From contig NZ_CP113064.1 in NCBI RefSeq assembly GCF_026625805.1, positions 3,016,657 to 3,080,656 of the forward strand: DNA of 64,000 nt, written 5' to 3'. This document shows, in pieces, positions 8,320 to 15,018 of the stretch. Source of the DNA: Brevundimonas sp. SL130 (lineage in GTDB: Bacteria > Pseudomonadota > Alphaproteobacteria > Caulobacterales > Caulobacteraceae). The notes under the pieces were generated by a model. It had not been told where the DNA came from. It made no database searches and saw only the letters and a list, made by a program, of their open reading frames with translations. The position numbers were made by a program, and so were the translations under genes. The first letter of the stretch is position 1; every line of letters starts with the position of its first letter.

Positions 8320-8443
8320 CTCCCTCCCCTTCATGGGGAGGGGCGGCGCAGCCGGGGTGGGGCCGTCAGACCATCTCGCTCGCGCCCTTACGGGCCCCAC
8401 CCTGATCGCTGCGCGATCGTCCCTCCCCATGAAGGGGAGGGAG
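8320..8443. repeat. Palindromic intergenic repeat type 2, copy A
   Basis: 124 bp bounded by perfect inverted arms CTCCCTCCCCTTCATGGGGA / its complement (8320-8339 and 8424-8443). Inside, GGGTGGGGCC pairs with GGCCCCACCC, and a GATCGCTGCGCGATCG palindrome lies near the right arm. A second copy lies at 8851-8983, on the other side of the CsbD-like gene. Confidence 0.92.
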
Positions 8444-8448
8444 ATTTT

Positions 8449-8757
8449 CTATCGACGCCGCGTCAGCATCCCGAGCAGCATCAGGCCCACGCCCGCCACC
8501 GACAGGGTCGTCACCAGCGGCCGCTTGCGCGCCTCGCCGGCCACGGCGCGGGCCTTGTCGCGATAATCGACCGGGGCCTTCTCGACCAGCCGGTCCACCG
8601 CGTCCATCGCCTTGCCGAAGGTCTCCAGCGACCGGCCCTTGGCGTCCTCGAACGCCCCCTCGACCTGCAGCTTCTGGTCGCCGACCAGCTTGCCGAAACC
8701 CTTTTTCGTCTTGCCGTTCGCCTGATACGCGGCGCCCTCGATCCGTTCGTCGGTCAT
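8449..8757 (-). CDS. CsbD-like protein with C-terminal membrane anchor
   Basis: A 102-residue protein. Residues 1-40 match the CsbD stress-protein family (MTDERIEGAAYQANGKTK.. then 'GFGKLVGD' and 'EGAFEDAKG'). The C-terminus carries one hydrophobic helix ('LVTTLSVAGVGLMLLGML') ending in Arg-Arg-Arg, so it is likely a tail-anchored inner membrane protein. CsbD proteins are induced in general stress, but their biochemical role is unknown. The start at 8757 fits the family N-terminus; an in-frame ATG at 8766 sits too close to GAGG. The gene is enclosed by two copies of the same palindromic repeat. Confidence 0.85.
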   Translation of the reverse strand: MTDERIEGAAYQANGKTKKGFGKLVGDQKLQVEGAFEDAKGRSLETFGKAMDAVDRLVEKAPVDYRDKARAVAGEARKRPLVTTLSVAGVGLMLLGMLTRRR

Positions 8758-8850
8758 GTCTCTCATCCTCGGGGAGCACGGCCCTCATGGCCGCCTAACC
8801 AAGAAAATCCCGGAACCCGCTTCCGTTCCAGCGACAATTTCACCGCCCCT

Positions 8851-8983
8851 CTCCCTCCCCTTCATGGGGAGGGACGGCGCAGCGCAGCGAAGCCCGGGTG
8901 GGGCCGTTCGAACACCCGCTCACGCCCCTTCGAACCCCACCCCGATCACTCCGTGATCGCCCCTCCCCATGAAGGGGAGGGAG
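8851..8983. repeat. Palindromic intergenic repeat type 2, copy B
   Basis: 133 bp, the same element as 8320-8443: identical outer arms (CTCCCTCCCC TTCATGGGGA and complement), GGGTGGGGCC / CCCCACCC inner arms and a GATCACTCCGTGATCG inner palindrome. The loop differs by short insertions and by compensated changes: GATCGCTGCGCGATC in copy A versus GATCACTCCGTGATC here still pairs, which suggests selection on the fold or a shared spreading mechanism. Confidence 0.92.
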
Positions 8984-9142
8984 AGCGAGCTCAGGACCGC
9001 TTCCCATCCTAATTCCACAATCAAACCCTCGTCTTTTCAACCCCCTGGCGCCCGCAAGCGGCCCTCTACTCAGCGCCCCTCAAAACCGTGCCATACTCCC
9101 TGCCCGATCTTTGAAAACTGAACCCCAGCCGCCCCGGCGAAA

Positions 9143-9190
9143 TTGCACTCTTTTGCACATTGCACCGTCTTTTCCGCCCGGTGCAATTTC
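9143..9190. promoter_or_regulatory. TTGCAC hexamer cluster downstream of thrB
   Basis: TTGCAC occurs at 9143-9148, 9153-9158 and 9160-9165, with the complement GTGCAA at 9181-9186. The outer pair extends to a perfect 10-bp inverted repeat GAAATTGCAC (9139-9148) / GTGCAATTTC (9181-9190). It lies in the non-coding gap 8984-9241. It could be a protein-binding array or a stem for a 3' end. No gene starts nearby, so the role is unclear. Confidence 0.4.
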
Positions 9191-9216
9191 ACCACGCGCC
9201 CGAGAATAGACGAAAA

Positions 9217-9240
9217 TAGACTCCATTTTTTCGGAGTCTA
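9217..9240 (-). terminator. Intrinsic terminator of the threonine operon
   Basis: On the minus strand, a perfect 8-bp stem TAGACTCC/GGAGTCTA with an 8-nt A-rich loop is followed directly by TTTTCGTCTATT. It begins one base after the thrB stop codon, the right place and direction to end the thrA-thrB transcript. Confidence 0.8.
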
Positions 9241-9241
9241 A

Positions 9242-10213
9242 TCATGCATTTTCCAGCGCCCGCCAGTGGTCCATCCGCCTCAGGAAGACCGCCGGGTCCT
9301 TGGGCGTGACCAGTTTGGACGGGTCGTGGAAGATGCGGTCGTGCAGGCGGGTGACGGTGAACCTCAGGGCCGCCGCCTCGCCCAGTCGCGGCAGGGCCGC
9401 GCGCTCGGCCTCGCTCAGCGGCCGCACCGCCTCATAGCCGCGCTGGAAGGCGGCCAGGGCCTCGGGCATGGCCCGGCCCTCGGCGTCAAAGCCCCAGGCC
9501 GACAGGGCGATGGCCAGGTCATAGACCAGCGGCCCGGTGCAGCCGAAGTAGAAGTCGATCACCGCCGACACCGCCCCCTCTTCGAACAGGATATTGTCGG
9601 GGAAATAGTCGGCATGGATCGCCCCGACCGGCAGATCGTCCCCAAGACCATGGGAAATGGGCGGATCATCCAGCCGCGCCAGCGCCGCCTCGACCTGGTC
9701 CAGCAAGCTCCGGTCCTCGCCCGAAGCCCCCGCCGCGCACCGGTCCGCCAGCCGCCGCCACATCGCCGGACCGACCGGATTGTCCCGCCGCCCGACGAAC
9801 CCGGACGCCGTCTGGTGCAGCCGCGCCAGCACCGCTCCCGCCGCCGCCTGATCGGCTTCTGACGGATGGCGCAGCCAGGCGCCGGTCTTCCATTCGATCA
9901 CCGCCGCCGCCCGGCCGTTCAGCCGCCCCAGCCAGCCGCCCGACCGATCCTCGATCGGCGTCGGGCAGGGAAAGCCCCGCCCCGCCAGATGGGCCGTCAG
10001 CCCCAGGCAGAAGGGCAGAGACGCCTCGTCCGTCCGCGCCTCGAACAGGGTCAGGACGAACCGACGCCGGGCCGATCCGGCCTGCGTCTCCAGCCGGTAG
10101 TTGGTGTTCTCCACCCCCTCGGCGATGGCGGTCAGTTCGACCACCTCGCCCAGGTCGTAGCCGGCCAGGAACCGCCTGGCCTCGTCGAACGAGACGGGAG
10201 TGAAGACGGCCAT
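9242..10213 (-). CDS. thrB: Homoserine kinase (APH-fold type)
   Basis: A 323-residue kinase that phosphorylates homoserine to O-phosphohomoserine with ATP. It is the aminoglycoside-phosphotransferase-fold ThrB found in many proteobacteria, not the GHMP type of E. coli. Landmarks: 'LTAIAEGVENTNYRLET' at the N-terminus, the catalytic-loop motif HADYFPDNILF (HxD....N) about residue 195, and the 'AVIDFYFGCTGPLVYDLAI' metal-binding segment. It starts 3 bp after the fused aspartokinase-homoserine dehydrogenase gene, so it is the second gene of that operon, and supplies the substrate of ThrC. Confidence 0.95.
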   Translation of the reverse strand: MAVFTPVSFDEARRFLAGYDLGEVVELTAIAEGVENTNYRLETQAGSARRRFVLTLFEARTDEASLPFCLGLTAHLAGRGFPCPTPIEDRSGGWLGRLNGRAAAVIEWKTGAWLRHPSEADQAAAGAVLARLHQTASGFVGRRDNPVGPAMWRRLADRCAAGASGEDRSLLDQVEAALARLDDPPISHGLGDDLPVGAIHADYFPDNILFEEGAVSAVIDFYFGCTGPLVYDLAIALSAWGFDAEGRAMPEALAAFQRGYEAVRPLSEAERAALPRLGEAAALRFTVTRLHDRIFHDPSKLVTPKDPAVFLRRMDHWRALENA

Positions 10214-10216
10214 GAC

Positions 10217-11950
10217 CTAGTTCAGGCCCGCGTCGGCGCGGCGCGCGCGCACGATCTCGGCCAGATCGGCCATGATGCTCTCGGTCGTGGCCCAGCGGCC
10301 GGCGCCCCGGCCCCGGCAGCGCCACACCCGCCCATCGGCGCCATAGACCTTCAAGGCGTTGCCCTCGCCGCGCAGGCCGGAGAACAGCGGGTCGCCGTGC
10401 TCGCCCGTCAGCTTGACCGACGGCGTGATCACCCCGTCCTTCAAATGGGCGGCGCCGATCTGGCGCACCCCGCCGTCGGCCGAGGTGGCCTCGGTCAGAT
10501 GGTCGCGCGGGATCTCGCCGTCGGGCGAGCGGCCGAAGGCCTCGTGGCACAGCAGCCGCACCTTGGCGGCGGCGTCCAGACCCTCCAGATCCGCCGACGG
10601 ATCCTCCTCGGCAAAGCCCGCCGCACGGGCGTCGGCCAGGGCCTCGGCGAAGGCGGCGCCGTCGCCCAGCCGCTCCAGCATGAAGTTGACCGTGCCGTTC
10701 AGCACCGCCTCGAACCCGACCACCTCGCCGGCGGCGCGGGCGGCCCGCACCGTCTCGATCATCGGCGAACCGCCCCCGACCGAGGCCGACCAGAAGATCC
10801 GACGGCCATGGGCCTTGGCCAGATCCTGCAAGCCGCCGGGATCGCGGCTGACCGCCTGTTTGTTGGCGCTGGCCACGTCGCAGCCGGCCTCAAGGGCGGC
10901 GCGGATGACCGCATGACCCGCCTCGCCTTCCGACAAGGCCTCCAGCACGATGTCCGGCTTCTTGGCCCAGAGGACGGCCGGATCGGCGGTGAACAGGGAC
11001 TGGGGACAGGCCACGTCGCGGACCTTCTTCGGATCGCGCACCAGCACCCCGACCACGTCATAGCGCGGATCGCTGAGCAGCCGGGCCAGAACCCCGCCGC
11101 CCACCACGCCGCAGCCCGCGACCGCCACCTTCAGCGGCGGCAGAGCCGGCGCCGGTCCAGGGGGGGCCGACTTCTTGCCGATGACGGTGCCGTCGGCCCG
11201 GTCCAGGGCCGCAACCTCGATCTCCACGCCCCGGCTCTCGCCCAGGTCGATGGCGTCGTGCTGGACCAGGGCGCCGCCCAGCTTGCGCGCCACGTCCCAG
11301 GACGCGCGGCGATAGCGCAGGGCCGGGGCCGTCCGGTCGTTCGGATCGTGGTCGTACAGGCCGTCGACGTCCTTCACCAGCCGCACCTTCTTCAGGCCCA
11401 GTTCCGCCGCCAGGAAGACCGCCGTCAGGTCCGATCCGCCCCGGCCCAGCAGGGCGATCCGCCCGTCCGGCCGCACCGCGCCGAAGCCGGGCACCACCAC
11501 CACCTCGTGCCGGTCCAGCGCCTGTTTCAGATGGTCGGGTCGCAGGCCGCAGGGGCGCGAATGCTCCGGCTCGCCCTCGGCGACGATGCCCAGCTCCCGC
11601 ACCGACAGGGCGCAGGCGTCCAGGCCGATCCGGTCGCAGGCGATGGCGACCAGGGCCGCCGACTTCTCCTCGCCCAGGGCCACATAGCCGGGCAGCAGAT
11701 CGTTGGAATGGGCCAGGCCCAAGGCCCGCGCCTCACCCAGCATCTGGTCCGTCGCCCCGCCGAAGGCCGAGACCACCGCCACCACCTTGCGCCCCGCCCG
11801 CACATGGCCATAGACGGCCGAGGCCACCAGCGGCGCCTCCGCCGGGCTGCGCAGGATCGACGACCCGAACTTCAGCACCACCACCTCGGTAAGCTGACTG
11901 CTGGGATCGAGGCTCTCGGACTTCTCTACGACGGCGAGTGAGGCGGACAT
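10217..11950 (-). CDS. thrA: Fused aspartokinase - homoserine dehydrogenase without ACT domains
   Basis: A 577-residue fusion. Residues 20-265 are an amino-acid-kinase fold aspartokinase (start 'VVVLKFGSSIL', 'VVSAFGGATD', 'LGRGGSDLTAVFLAAEL', 'VKDVDGLYDHDP'). Residues 273-577 are homoserine dehydrogenase ('KVAVAGCGVVGGGVLARLL' Rossmann motif, 'ASANKQAV', 'NGTVNFMLERL', catalytic region 'DPSADLEGLDAAAKVRLL'). Classical ThrA is about 820 residues because two ACT domains lie between the enzymes; here the linker is only a few residues, so the usual ACT site for threonine feedback is absent. Expression is probably set by the leader peptide and terminator at 11990-12178. Predicted to make homoserine from aspartate together with Asd, which is elsewhere. 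Confidence 0.9.
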   Translation of the reverse strand: MSASLAVVEKSESLDPSSQLTEVVVLKFGSSILRSPAEAPLVASAVYGHVRAGRKVVAVVSAFGGATDQMLGEARALGLAHSNDLLPGYVALGEEKSAALVAIACDRIGLDACALSVRELGIVAEGEPEHSRPCGLRPDHLKQALDRHEVVVVPGFGAVRPDGRIALLGRGGSDLTAVFLAAELGLKKVRLVKDVDGLYDHDPNDRTAPALRYRRASWDVARKLGGALVQHDAIDLGESRGVEIEVAALDRADGTVIGKKSAPPGPAPALPPLKVAVAGCGVVGGGVLARLLSDPRYDVVGVLVRDPKKVRDVACPQSLFTADPAVLWAKKPDIVLEALSEGEAGHAVIRAALEAGCDVASANKQAVSRDPGGLQDLAKAHGRRIFWSASVGGGSPMIETVRAARAAGEVVGFEAVLNGTVNFMLERLGDGAAFAEALADARAAGFAEEDPSADLEGLDAAAKVRLLCHEAFGRSPDGEIPRDHLTEATSADGGVRQIGAAHLKDGVITPSVKLTGEHGDPLFSGLRGEGNALKVYGADGRVWRCRGRGAGRWATTESIMADLAEIVRARRADAGLN

Positions 11951-11994
11951 TTGGGGTTCTCGGGGATGTTCAGAGGGGGTGGGGTGAATAGAAA

Positions 11995-12022
11995 AACCCC
12001 GCCAGGCGGACCGGGCGGGGTT
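11995..12022 (-). terminator. Attenuator terminator of the thr operon
   Basis: On the minus strand, AACCCCGCC - 10-nt loop - GGCGGGGTT followed by TTTCTATT, giving five T in a row counting from the stem. It lies between the leader peptide stop (12053) and the thrA start (11950). The segment CCCGCCCG in its 5' arm and loop edge (12012-12019) is exactly complementary to the leader segment CGGGCGGG (12063-12070), so the two structures exclude each other. Confidence 0.85.
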
Positions 12023-12052
12023 CGGGTTCTGCGGTTGCCGGTGTTCGGCGCG

Positions 12053-12178
12053 CTAAACTCGTCCCGCCCGTGAGGGCATGGTGGTGGTGGTGCCGGTGGT
12101 GCCAATAATCATGCCGAGACGCGTCGCGGCGAGGCCGGCGACGGTCGAAAGTTCGGCGATGAGGGTGCGCTGTTGCAC
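12053..12178 (-). CDS. thrL: Threonine/isoleucine-rich thr operon leader peptide
   Basis: A short reading frame 31 bp upstream of the attenuator terminator. From the internal ATG at 12112 it reads MIIGTTGTTTTMPSRAGRV and stops (TAG 12053-12055): 6 Thr and 2 Ile in 19 residues, the same regulatory amino acids as the E. coli thr leader, although the sequence is unrelated. The frame extends upstream to a GTG at 12178 (41 residues), with GC-rich third positions like real coding sequence. Neither start has a strong ribosome site, so the start is open. Stalling at the ACC codons (12080-12100) would leave 12063-12070 free to pair with the terminator arm; finishing translation would cover it. Confidence 0.78.
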   Translation of the reverse strand: MQQRTLIAELSTVAGLAATRLGMIIGTTGTTTTMPSRAGRV

Positions 12179-12207
12179 GAGGCGGTTCCGATTGAAATCT
12201 GATCCTA

Positions 12208-12236
12208 GGGTGATCGGACGCCCCCCAGACTGTCAA
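12208..12236 (-). promoter_or_regulatory. Probable promoter of the thr operon
   Basis: A perfect -35 hexamer TTGACA on the minus strand (12236-12231). The -10 expected 16-18 bp on is weak (ATCACC/TCACCC around 12208-12214; CCTAGGAT follows slightly further than usual). It would start transcripts about 20-30 nt before the GTG of the leader peptide. Confidence 0.5.
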
Positions 12237-12331
12237 GTCGTATTGGATGATTTTTTCACGACAGCGCCTTTTGGGTCCGTTTTACGCCCCACGCCGTCAG
12301 TCGCTCGGGACGTCAGGGTCGAATTTTTCGC

Positions 12332-12360
12332 TTGACCGGCGCCCTGGCATTGATCAACGT
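12332..12360 (+). promoter_or_regulatory. Probable promoter of the riboswitch-metX-metB transcript
   Basis: TTGACC at 12332-12337, a 17-bp spacer, then CAACGT at 12355-12360, a weak -10. Transcription from here would begin at about 12366, just where the riboswitch P1 helix starts. It is back to back with the thr promoter. Confidence 0.45.
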
Positions 12361-12364
12361 AAAG

Positions 12365-12483
12365 TCACTCATCAAGACCAGCCGAGGGATTAGGCCCTTT
12401 GACGCTGGGGCAACCATCGGGTCTTACCATCCGAAACGGTGCCAACTCCTGCGAGATCCTTCGGGATCGCGAGAGATGAGTGG
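12365..12483 (+). promoter_or_regulatory. SAM-I type (S-box) riboswitch
   Basis: The sequence carries the S-box conserved blocks in order: CTCATCAAGA (5' P1 and J1/2), GAGGGA (kink-turn), GGCCC, GGGCAACC, then GGTGCCAACTCCTGC and GAGAGATGAG (3' P1). P1 pairs ACTCATC (12367-12373) with GATGAGT (12475-12481). A variable hairpin GCGAGATCC/GGATCGCG is P4. S-box aptamers bind S-adenosylmethionine and shut off methionine biosynthesis genes, matching the metX-metB genes 80 bp downstream. A following stem TGGAGC/GCTCCA (12481-12506) shares its first bases with P1 and could be the switching hairpin. There is no T-run, so control is probably translational. Confidence 0.88.
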
Positions 12484-12545
12484 AGCATCGGCGAGACGAC
12501 GCTCCACGATCTGTCACCGCACCGAGACTTGCTGAGGCGAGAACG

Positions 12546-12575
12546 ATGCGGACGACGATAGATGACCCTGGCTGA
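12546..12575 (+). CDS. Possible 9-codon upstream reading frame overlapping metX
   Basis: The only good ribosome site before metX is GAGG at 12534-12537, 8 nt from an ATG at 12546. That ATG opens MRTTIDDPG and stops at 12573-12575, out of frame with and overlapping the metX start at 12562. It may be a translated mini-leader that couples riboswitch-controlled ribosome loading to metX, or an accident of a poorly defined metX start. Confidence 0.35.
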   Translation: MRTTIDDPG

Positions 12576-13599
12576 AACATCCCTGCTTGAAGAGCCCGCC
12601 TGTCGGCCACAGCCGACTCAGGCGCCCCGTGAACGCGGCGGCGCCCGCGACATTATTGTGCCCATCCCCGCCGACTTCCGCCTGACCTCGGGCGAAAGGC
12701 TGAGCCAGCCCAATATCGTGGGTCGCATCCACGGCCGCGCCGGCGCCCCTGTCGTCGTCGTCGCCGGCGGCATCTCGGCTGGGCGTTTCGTCCACCGGAC
12801 AGAGACAAACGGTCTGGGCTGGTGGTCCGGCGCCGTGTCGGTGCGCGGCCCGATCGATCTGTCGCGCCTTCAGGTTCTGGCCGTCGATTTCGCGCCCGGC
12901 GCCGAATTCTCCGACACCCCGGTGACCATCACCACCCACGATCAGGCCCGCCTGCTGGCCCTGGTGCTGAACCATCTGAAGATCGAGCGGGTCGCCGCCT
13001 TCGTCGGCTGTTCCTACGGCGGCATGGTCGGCCTGGCCTTCGCCGAGCTTTATCCCGACTGGGCCGAGCAGCTGATCATCGTCTCGGCCGCCCACCGCGC
13101 CCACCCCCAGGCCACCGCCTGGCGCGGCATCCAGCGTCGTATTCTCCAGTTCGCCGTCGCCGCCGGCCGCCCGGAAGAGGGCGTCGCCCTGGCCCGCGAA
13201 CTGGCCATGACCACCTACCGCACGGCCGAAGAGTTCAACGACCGGTTCGACACCACCGCGCCCCAGGCCGTCGGCGGCGCCTATCCCGTCTGCGACTATC
13301 TGACGGCGCGGGGCCAGGCCTATCGCACCCACACCACCCCGGCCCGCTGGCTGTCGATGTCCGACTCGCTAGACCGTCACAGCGTGACGCCGGAAGCCAT
13401 AACCACCCCCGTCACCCTGATCGGCTTCACCTCCGACCGGCTGGTGCCGATCGACGACATCCGCGAGCTGGCCGCGCGGTTGCCGACCCTGTGGCGCTTC
13501 GTCGAAGCGCCCTCCCTGTATGGCCACGACGCCTTTCTGAAGGAGGACGCCTTCGTCGGCGACATCCTCCGCGCCGCTTTCAAGGACATTAAAGCATGA
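12562..13599 (+). CDS. metX: Homoserine O-acyltransferase, MetX family
   Basis: A 345-residue alpha/beta-hydrolase-fold enzyme that acylates homoserine (acetyl- or succinyl-CoA; not decidable by eye) as the first step to methionine. The nucleophile elbow is 'VGCSYGGMVGL' (Ser about 151), with the other triad residues in 'GFTSDRLVP' (Asp) and 'LYGHDAFL' (His). It is shorter than the usual ~380-residue MetX, similar to the compact forms in Xanthomonas, which use succinyl-CoA. The ATG at 12562 has no direct ribosome site. It sits downstream of a SAM riboswitch and overlaps metB by ATGA, forming a two-gene operon. Confidence 0.9.
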   Translation: MTLAETSLLEEPACRPQPTQAPRERGGARDIIVPIPADFRLTSGERLSQPNIVGRIHGRAGAPVVVVAGGISAGRFVHRTETNGLGWWSGAVSVRGPIDLSRLQVLAVDFAPGAEFSDTPVTITTHDQARLLALVLNHLKIERVAAFVGCSYGGMVGLAFAELYPDWAEQLIIVSAAHRAHPQATAWRGIQRRILQFAVAAGRPEEGVALARELAMTTYRTAEEFNDRFDTTAPQAVGGAYPVCDYLTARGQAYRTHTTPARWLSMSDSLDRHSVTPEAITTPVTLIGFTSDRLVPIDDIRELAARLPTLWRFVEAPSLYGHDAFLKEDAFVGDILRAAFKDIKA

Positions 13600-14774
13600 C
13601 CCGTATCGCCAATCCGCACACCATCGCCGCCCGCACAGGCGTGGATTCGGACACGGCCCATGGCGCGGTCATGCCGCCCCTGTATCTGTCGTCGAACTAT
13701 TCCTTCGCCGGCTTCGAGCAGAAGCGGAAATACGACTACAGCCGCTCGGGCAATCCCACGCGCGACGTCCTGGCCGAGACCCTGGCCGAGCTGGAAAGCG
13801 GCGCCGGCTGCGTCATTACCGCCACCGGCATGGCGGCCGTCGATCTGCCCCTGGCCCTGCTGGAGCCCGGCGACCTGCTGGTCGCCCCGCACGACTGTTA
13901 CGGCGGCACCTGCCGCCTGCTGAACGCCCGCGCCAAGAAGGGGCATTTCGACCTGTTGCTGGTCGATCAGGGCGATGCGCAAGCCCTTGAGGCCGCCCTG
14001 GCGCTGAAGCCCAAACTGGTTCTGGTCGAGACCCCGTCCAACCCCCTGCTGCGTCTGGTCGATGTCGCCGACATCTGCGCGCGCGCCCATGCCGCCGGGG
14101 CCAAGGTGGTGTGCGACAACACCTTCCTGTCGCCCGCGCTGCAGAACCCGATCAAGCTGGGCGCCGACTTCGTCGTCCACTCGACCACCAAGTTCATCAA
14201 CGGCCATTCCGACGTGGTCGGCGGCGCCGTCATCTCGGCCGACGCTGAGGATCATCAGACCCTGGCCTGGTGGGCCAACTGCACCGGCGTGACCGGCTCG
14301 CCCTTCGACGCCTATCTGACCCTGCGCGGCGTGCGCACCCTGTTCGCCCGCATCGAGCGGCAACAGGCCACGGCGGGCAAGATCGCCGAACGGCTGGCCG
14401 CCCACCCGGCGGTCAAGGTGGTTCACTATCCCGGCCTGAAGTCGCACCCCAACCACGCCCTGGTCGCCGCGCAACAGGCAGGACCGGGCGCCATGCTCAG
14501 CTTCGAACTGGAAGGCGGCACGGATGCGGTGCGCGCCCTGGTCGAGACGCTGGAGATCTTCACCCTGGCGGAATCCCTGGGCGGGGTCGAAAGCCTGATC
14601 GCCCACCCCGCCACCATGACCCATGCCGCCATGACCCCGGAGCAGCGCGCCACCGCCGGCATCGTCGACGGCCTGGTGCGGCTGTCGGTCGGACTGGAGC
14701 ATGTCGAGGACTTGATCGCCGACCTGTTCCCGGCCCTGGACGCCGTCGTCCCGGCCAAGGCCGAGGCCGCCTGA
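13596..14774 (+). CDS. metB: Cystathionine gamma-synthase
   Basis: A 392-residue PLP enzyme of the Cys/Met metabolism family, the length expected. The PLP lysine is in 'VVHSTTKFINGHSDVVGG' (Lys about 199). Also seen are 'YSRSGNPTRDVLAETLAELE' near the N-terminus, the PLP-stacking 'YGGTCRLLN', and the C-terminal 'SLGGVESLIAHPATMTHAAM' substrate motif. It would join O-acylhomoserine with cysteine to give cystathionine; a direct sulfhydrylase activity cannot be excluded. Translationally coupled to metX (ATGA), hence also under the SAM riboswitch. Confidence 0.9.
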   Translation: MTRIANPHTIAARTGVDSDTAHGAVMPPLYLSSNYSFAGFEQKRKYDYSRSGNPTRDVLAETLAELESGAGCVITATGMAAVDLPLALLEPGDLLVAPHDCYGGTCRLLNARAKKGHFDLLLVDQGDAQALEAALALKPKLVLVETPSNPLLRLVDVADICARAHAAGAKVVCDNTFLSPALQNPIKLGADFVVHSTTKFINGHSDVVGGAVISADAEDHQTLAWWANCTGVTGSPFDAYLTLRGVRTLFARIERQQATAGKIAERLAAHPAVKVVHYPGLKSHPNHALVAAQQAGPGAMLSFELEGGTDAVRALVETLEIFTLAESLGGVESLIAHPATMTHAAMTPEQRATAGIVDGLVRLSVGLEHVEDLIADLFPALDAVVPAKAEAA

Positions 14775-14826
14775 TTTTTTGCTTGCAGAAGGGGCCGATC
14801 CGGGGCAAATGCGCCGCCCCGGCCGC

Positions 14827-14901
14827 GGTCCCTTCGTCTATCGGTTAGGACGTCAGGTTTTCAACCTGAAAAGAGGGGTTCGACTCCCCTAGGGACTGCC
14901 A
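14827..14901 (+). tRNA. tRNA-Glu (anticodon TTC)
   Basis: A complete cloverleaf of 75 nt with encoded CCA. The acceptor arm GGTCCCT/AGGGACT has a G-T end pair; D arm around TCTATCGGTTAGGA; anticodon stem TCAGG/CCTGA with loop TTTTCAA, giving TTC; T arm GAGGGGTTCGACTCCCCT. It stands alone between metB and a small hypothetical gene. Confidence 0.97.
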
Positions 14902-15018
14902 CCGGCGGATCGTTGAGAAGTCACTCCGATCCCGGATTAACCAAACCCCAACCATTTGGGCCGGATCGAGGCGAGTAAGCCTATCGATTCACGGACTTTT
15001 TTCGAACGCATACAGGAA

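Noticed and set aside
8320..8983. Composite insertion sequence around the CsbD-like gene.
   Set aside because: No transposase, no target duplication seen at the outer borders; a non-autonomous palindromic repeat is enough.
9866..11941. A 691-codon plus-strand frame opposite thrA-thrB.
   Set aside because: Antisense shadow of GC-rich coding DNA; Gln/Gly/Arg-rich with no motif, while the minus strand has clear enzymes.
11970..12236. An 88-codon minus-strand frame containing a run of histidines (HDYWHHRHHHHH), which looks like a his-operon leader.
   Set aside because: It is the +1 frame over the Thr codons. The downstream operon is thr, the Thr/Ile frame has a stop just before the terminator, and this frame reads through the terminator.
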